Source: Trichinella spiralis
Lineage: Eukaryota; Nematoda; Enoplea; Trichinellida; Trichinellidae
Direction of reading: 5' to 3'
Length of the DNA: 64,000 bases
Assembly (NCBI GenBank): GCA_000181795.3
Contig: CM012955.1
Coordinates: 3,830,108 to 3,894,107, forward strand
This document shows positions 60,360 through 64,000 of the stretch, piece after piece. Positions within the stretch are counted from its first letter, which is position 1. Each line of letters begins with the position of its first letter. The position numbers and the translations under genes were made by a program. The notes under the pieces are model-generated. The model searched no databases and was not told where the DNA came from. It was given only the letters and a program-made list of their open reading frames with translations.

Positions 60360-63300
60360 AGGAAAAAGAAACAACCAATTTAATCAATGCAGCAGATATT
60401 TATATGAAAATCACGGTTGATTGTTGAGTTGGCTTAGAAGAAATGACGTGCAAAAAGAAAGTATCCTCAATCTCAACGAGCGTCACTCTACTAGTAGTAG
60501 TAGTAGTAGTATTAGAAGACGGCAGGCCAGTAGACACACACACACACAATGCACTCACTCACTGCTTTCATCTTTTTCTTCTTCTTCTGGTCTCAGCTGT
60601 TCACTTTCTTCATTCAATATTTCCAACTGACATGCTTTAGCTCGCTTCGCTCGCTAATGTCGCTTAATATATCAAATTCAGGCATCCGCTGAAGCGAACT
60701 AGCAGCACTGCTAGCTATCGTTTAACTGCCCGCGTCCACTCGTCGAAAATAATTCAACCCATAAGTTGTCGAACTGAACGTCCAATAATTTTCCGACACA
60801 GGCAGCAATGCTTTTTGCCAACCAAAATTGTCATAATGCTTTCTTCTGCTTGCGCTGATAGATGGCAGTTGACAGAACCGACTGAAAATTACACTGACAC
60901 GATCAATCAGTCAATATATGCATATACCCTTATATATATGCATATATATTACGTTTAAACAAATCTCATTGTAGAGCTTTTTAACAATCGAAGCAACTTT
61001 GATCTGACAGCTAGCTCATTCATAAATCAAAATAATCAATCCATTCATAAAGCCATGCCAATTAGTATTTAAAAAACAATCTCATTTAAATTTGTTGACT
61101 TTAAAATTTAAATATATAAATAATACTTTGCATTTTATTCATTTCATGTTTAATAATAACTTAATAACAATAATTTTTATTCATTTATTTGTTATGCTTC
61201 AACTAAACCTACTTAATATACGGTATATAAAATTTTCATTTATTTTGCTTGAAACAAATTAAAATAACAATTGTCGATTTAATGCAATCGATTTTCTTAT
61301 CAGTATGCTTGGTTGATGTTCCATAACAGAAATTTGCATTTGAAAGCAAGAAAGATTATATTTTGTTCTTGATCTTCATAAATTGAAATTTTTCAACGAT
61401 ATACGCCCACGTTGCAGTTCATTTTATCTTCACATTGTAACTTTTGTAAAATGCTCTTAGTACACAGCATGTTAGCAGATTCAGATTTTTATTATTAACG
61501 CAAATTAGCTCACCTTGTTCATTTTTATCTGCACATTCAAGCATTGCAATGCTTATTATTTGTATATTTCAGTTGTAATATATATACATTGTGCTGAAGT
61601 TGTATTCAAATTGAACATATGAATGATAGATGTTAGAAAAGTTAAAAATAAAAAAAATGGCAAATATGTATCTGTAGGCTTTGAGTTAATTTTTCATTGT
61701 TGAATAAATTGGAACTGATTTTATAACTTTTCATATCATCAGAATCATGTAGCTGCTTCTCTTCGCGCGTCACAAAGTCCCTGACACAGAGAGGGAAACG
61801 TTTCGTTTGTTGTAACACGACGAACATATTGAACACTAATTAACTGTGGCGTGATCTGAATTTATATCGGCTTGCGCACAACTTTATGCAAATTGAAATC
61901 ATTGTTGCTTGCAATATAAGAACAGTGGGCGATATAAGCATTAGCTGTTGGTCATAAAAATTTTCCACTTGATGGATGGTATTTTCAATACTACCAGATG
62001 GCTGAAGTTCAGCTTAATTGTTGAGTATTGCAATGGAATGATTGATACGTAGGTCTTTTAGTGGATATTGAGAAGATAAATGGAAATCTGTAACGGCAAT
62101 TGCCGAAATGATTTCTTTTGAAGTCATTATGCGACAAATGGTCAAATTATCAATATTAATTCAAAGTTCAATTCATTTGAGATTTCTTTTATTGCACCTG
62201 AGTGGTATGTGAAATTTATGAAAAATTGTTGCAAATTATGAACTTCTCTTTTCTTTGATTCATGAAAGAAATGAGGCGTTTAATAGTGTGGTAATAGTCG
62301 GTGGGAAATGTTCTGATAAATTTGTGGAAAATAATAATTGCATGATATAAATAAGGCAAAGAAAATTGAACAAACTTTTTTCAGTCAACTTCTTTCATGA
62401 AAAGGAGGTTAGTCGTTAGTTGGGTTGGTGATGGCATATTATTTGGTGAAGTTTGCGTTGAAATGACTTTTTACTATATTTAAAATGTGCTAAGCGATCT
62501 TGTAATTAAAGTAATTTGTTTTTCTGCAAAGCAGCCGACAGCCGTGGCCAAGCTATTTCTTTCGCTAAACAGCGCGGTTATTTTGGTGCAATGACCTTAG
62601 CACAGCTTTCAAGCTTTGCGAAGACGCTAATTTTTCCCCAATATTATCGATGATGGCCAGTTTTCCATTTCTCATTTTAGTTCTTTTTGATTGATTAATT
62701 TTGATTTGTTCAGTTGCACGTTTGAGAATGAAAAAATCTCTGCTAGACCTGTTTCAGCGTATTTGAATGGCCATTTTTAACAGGATCCCCGTTGTGTAGT
62801 GTTCGTTTGAAAATTCCGAAATCAGTTGGACGTTCATTTGGAAATGGCAAATTTTAGCGTTCAAGCTTGTTAAGAAAACTCTCTCTCTCTCTCCCTTTTT
62901 CTCTTTCTTCTCTTTTTCACATCATACTATTCCATCATACATCAAACTAGTCTAATATGAAACAGTACTTTTCAATTATTTCATTAATTAAACATGTATG
63001 ATAAATATTCTTCTCTTCTAATCGTATATTGCTTTCAACTCGAAAACATTAATTACATAATCGAATTGTTATTAAATAAGGAAAATAATATTGACAATAT
63101 GAACGTTTTGCATCTAATGGAATTCATGTAATTAAATGGCAATGCTATACCAAGTGCAAATGCTTGGTTTCAGCTGTTTTCAAAATATAACACGAATACA
63201 GTTCTTTTTGCACAGTAAAAGCAATTCGAATTTTCCATGGAACACAGTTTAAATGAGATCACGAGTAAAAGTTTTATAATGGAAAAAGTTTTTCTCAACT

Positions 63301-63759
63301 TGAATATTTGTACAATGAATAATATATATAGTGCACCAGTAGTAATGCTTTGAATGTTAAAAATAGCAACAATTTCGCATAGTTGTAATAAACATTAATT
63401 TTTGAATAAGTATAAGTATAGAATATGATAAAATTTAAAAAAATACAACTGAACAAGTGTTTGTCAATATAAAATAGCCAATAAATATTAGAAAGATCAC
63501 GTTAACCAATGAGGATGCCTATGGTAGCTTTGTATCCAATAAGATGCAAGTTACCGCAGTTTCATCTGGACTTTTTACCACCGTTTGGCGAAGCGCTGCG
63601 CGTGTAATTTTTTTTGTTATATTTTATGTGGAATTGGTGCTTTCTGTGATAATTTCTGCTTCTGTCGTGCAGCTGGTAGTTCATTTTCTTCTTCGAATTT
63701 TTGTTGTAAAAATTGTAAATCTGAAGAAATTCAATATCAATTTGAAATGAAAAAGCAAT
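60360..63759. other. AT-rich intergenic region, nAChR promoter to next gene
   Basis: No supported exon in 3.4 kb. There are short (TAG)n at about 60489-60511 and (CA)n at about 60535-60547. A CT-rich run lies at 62880-62915. The nAChR promoter should lie at the left end. Confidence 0.5.
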
Positions 63760-64000
63760 ATGGAAATTTCAAAATTGAATGAAACTGTCGAATTTGACAA
63801 ATTTTCATATTTAAAGAAGAAAAAGAAGAAGAATTCAAATTTTTCAATTGAATCTTTAGTTGGATCATCGGAAAGTAATGCGCCAGCACCACCACCACCA
63901 CCACCACCAGCAACAAGCAGTGCTGTATTGGCGTCAAATTTTGCATCTTCTGCAAATGAAGTTGACCCGGTCGTGGATATGATTTCCGGTGTGAATAATT
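63760..64000 (+). CDS. N-terminus of a probable homeobox-type transcription regulator (partial)
   Basis: An open frame starts at the ATG at 63760 and is cut by the window end after 80 codons. It reads a Lys-rich stretch (LKKKKKKNSNFS), then FSIESLVGS, then seven prolines (APAPPPPPPP), then a Ser/Ala-rich acidic segment. FSIESLVG fits the eh1-like Groucho-binding motif (FxIxxIL) found near the N-terminus of many homeodomain proteins, for example FSIDSLIG followed by poly-Pro in GBX and FTIESLV in EMX. The homeodomain itself would lie beyond the window, so the call is an inference from one motif. It could also be a forkhead or T-box protein. Confidence 0.45.
   Translation, partial: MEISKLNETVEFDKFSYLKKKKKKNSNFSIESLVGSSESNAPAPPPPPPPATSSAVLASNFASSANEVDPVVDMISGVNN

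Overview
The window is animal nuclear DNA. The genes are broken by many GT-AG introns, the intergenic and intronic DNA is AT-rich, exons are clearly richer in GC, and the products are metazoan signalling and chromatin proteins. Many introns are very short (46 to 70 nt) and a few are several kb long. A bilaterian invertebrate is certain. A nematode, perhaps an enoplean, is plausible: there is a LET-23-like EGF receptor, a cohesin loader with a glutamine-rich tail, and splice-acceptor-like sites just 5' of several start codons. Sequence reading alone does not prove this placement.

Layout. INO80E (2050-2830, +); tRNA-Ser(GCU) (3065-3146, +); a small type II coiled-coil membrane protein (3932-4843, -); a WDR5-like WD40 protein (6026-7356, +); the cohesin loader NIPBL/SCC2 (8774-24053, +, 34 exons, about 2088 aa). 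Inside the 4.8 kb intron 26 of NIPBL, on the opposite strand, lies an intronless gene for a 727-aa polytopic membrane protein of unknown family. Next come IFT43 (24580-27111, -), which converges on NIPBL; MED26 (28926-31924, +) with a CCAAT/TATA promoter; a KSR-type pseudokinase (33108-38639, -); NSUN5 (40777-42479, +); an EGF receptor (43635-56899, +, 29 exons, 1334 aa, 7.2 kb first intron); an alpha-type nicotinic acetylcholine receptor subunit (57770-60359, -, 8 exons, 514 aa); and the start of a probable homeobox-type regulator with an eh1-like motif, cut by the window edge (63760-64000, +).

Functional themes. INO80E, NIPBL, MED26 and possibly the WDR5-like protein act on chromatin or transcription. 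EGFR and KSR belong to the same Ras-MAPK pathway and lie about 5 kb apart (38639 to 43635). The gene models were built by joining exons by eye with reading phase checked at every junction. NIPBL, EGFR, nAChR, NSUN5, MED26, IFT43, INO80E and the coiled-coil gene all close in frame. One KSR junction remains uncertain.

I saw no retrovirus, LTR element, DNA transposon, CRISPR array or other mobile system. The most novel item is the nested 727-aa protein, which reads as four tandem four-helix membrane units.
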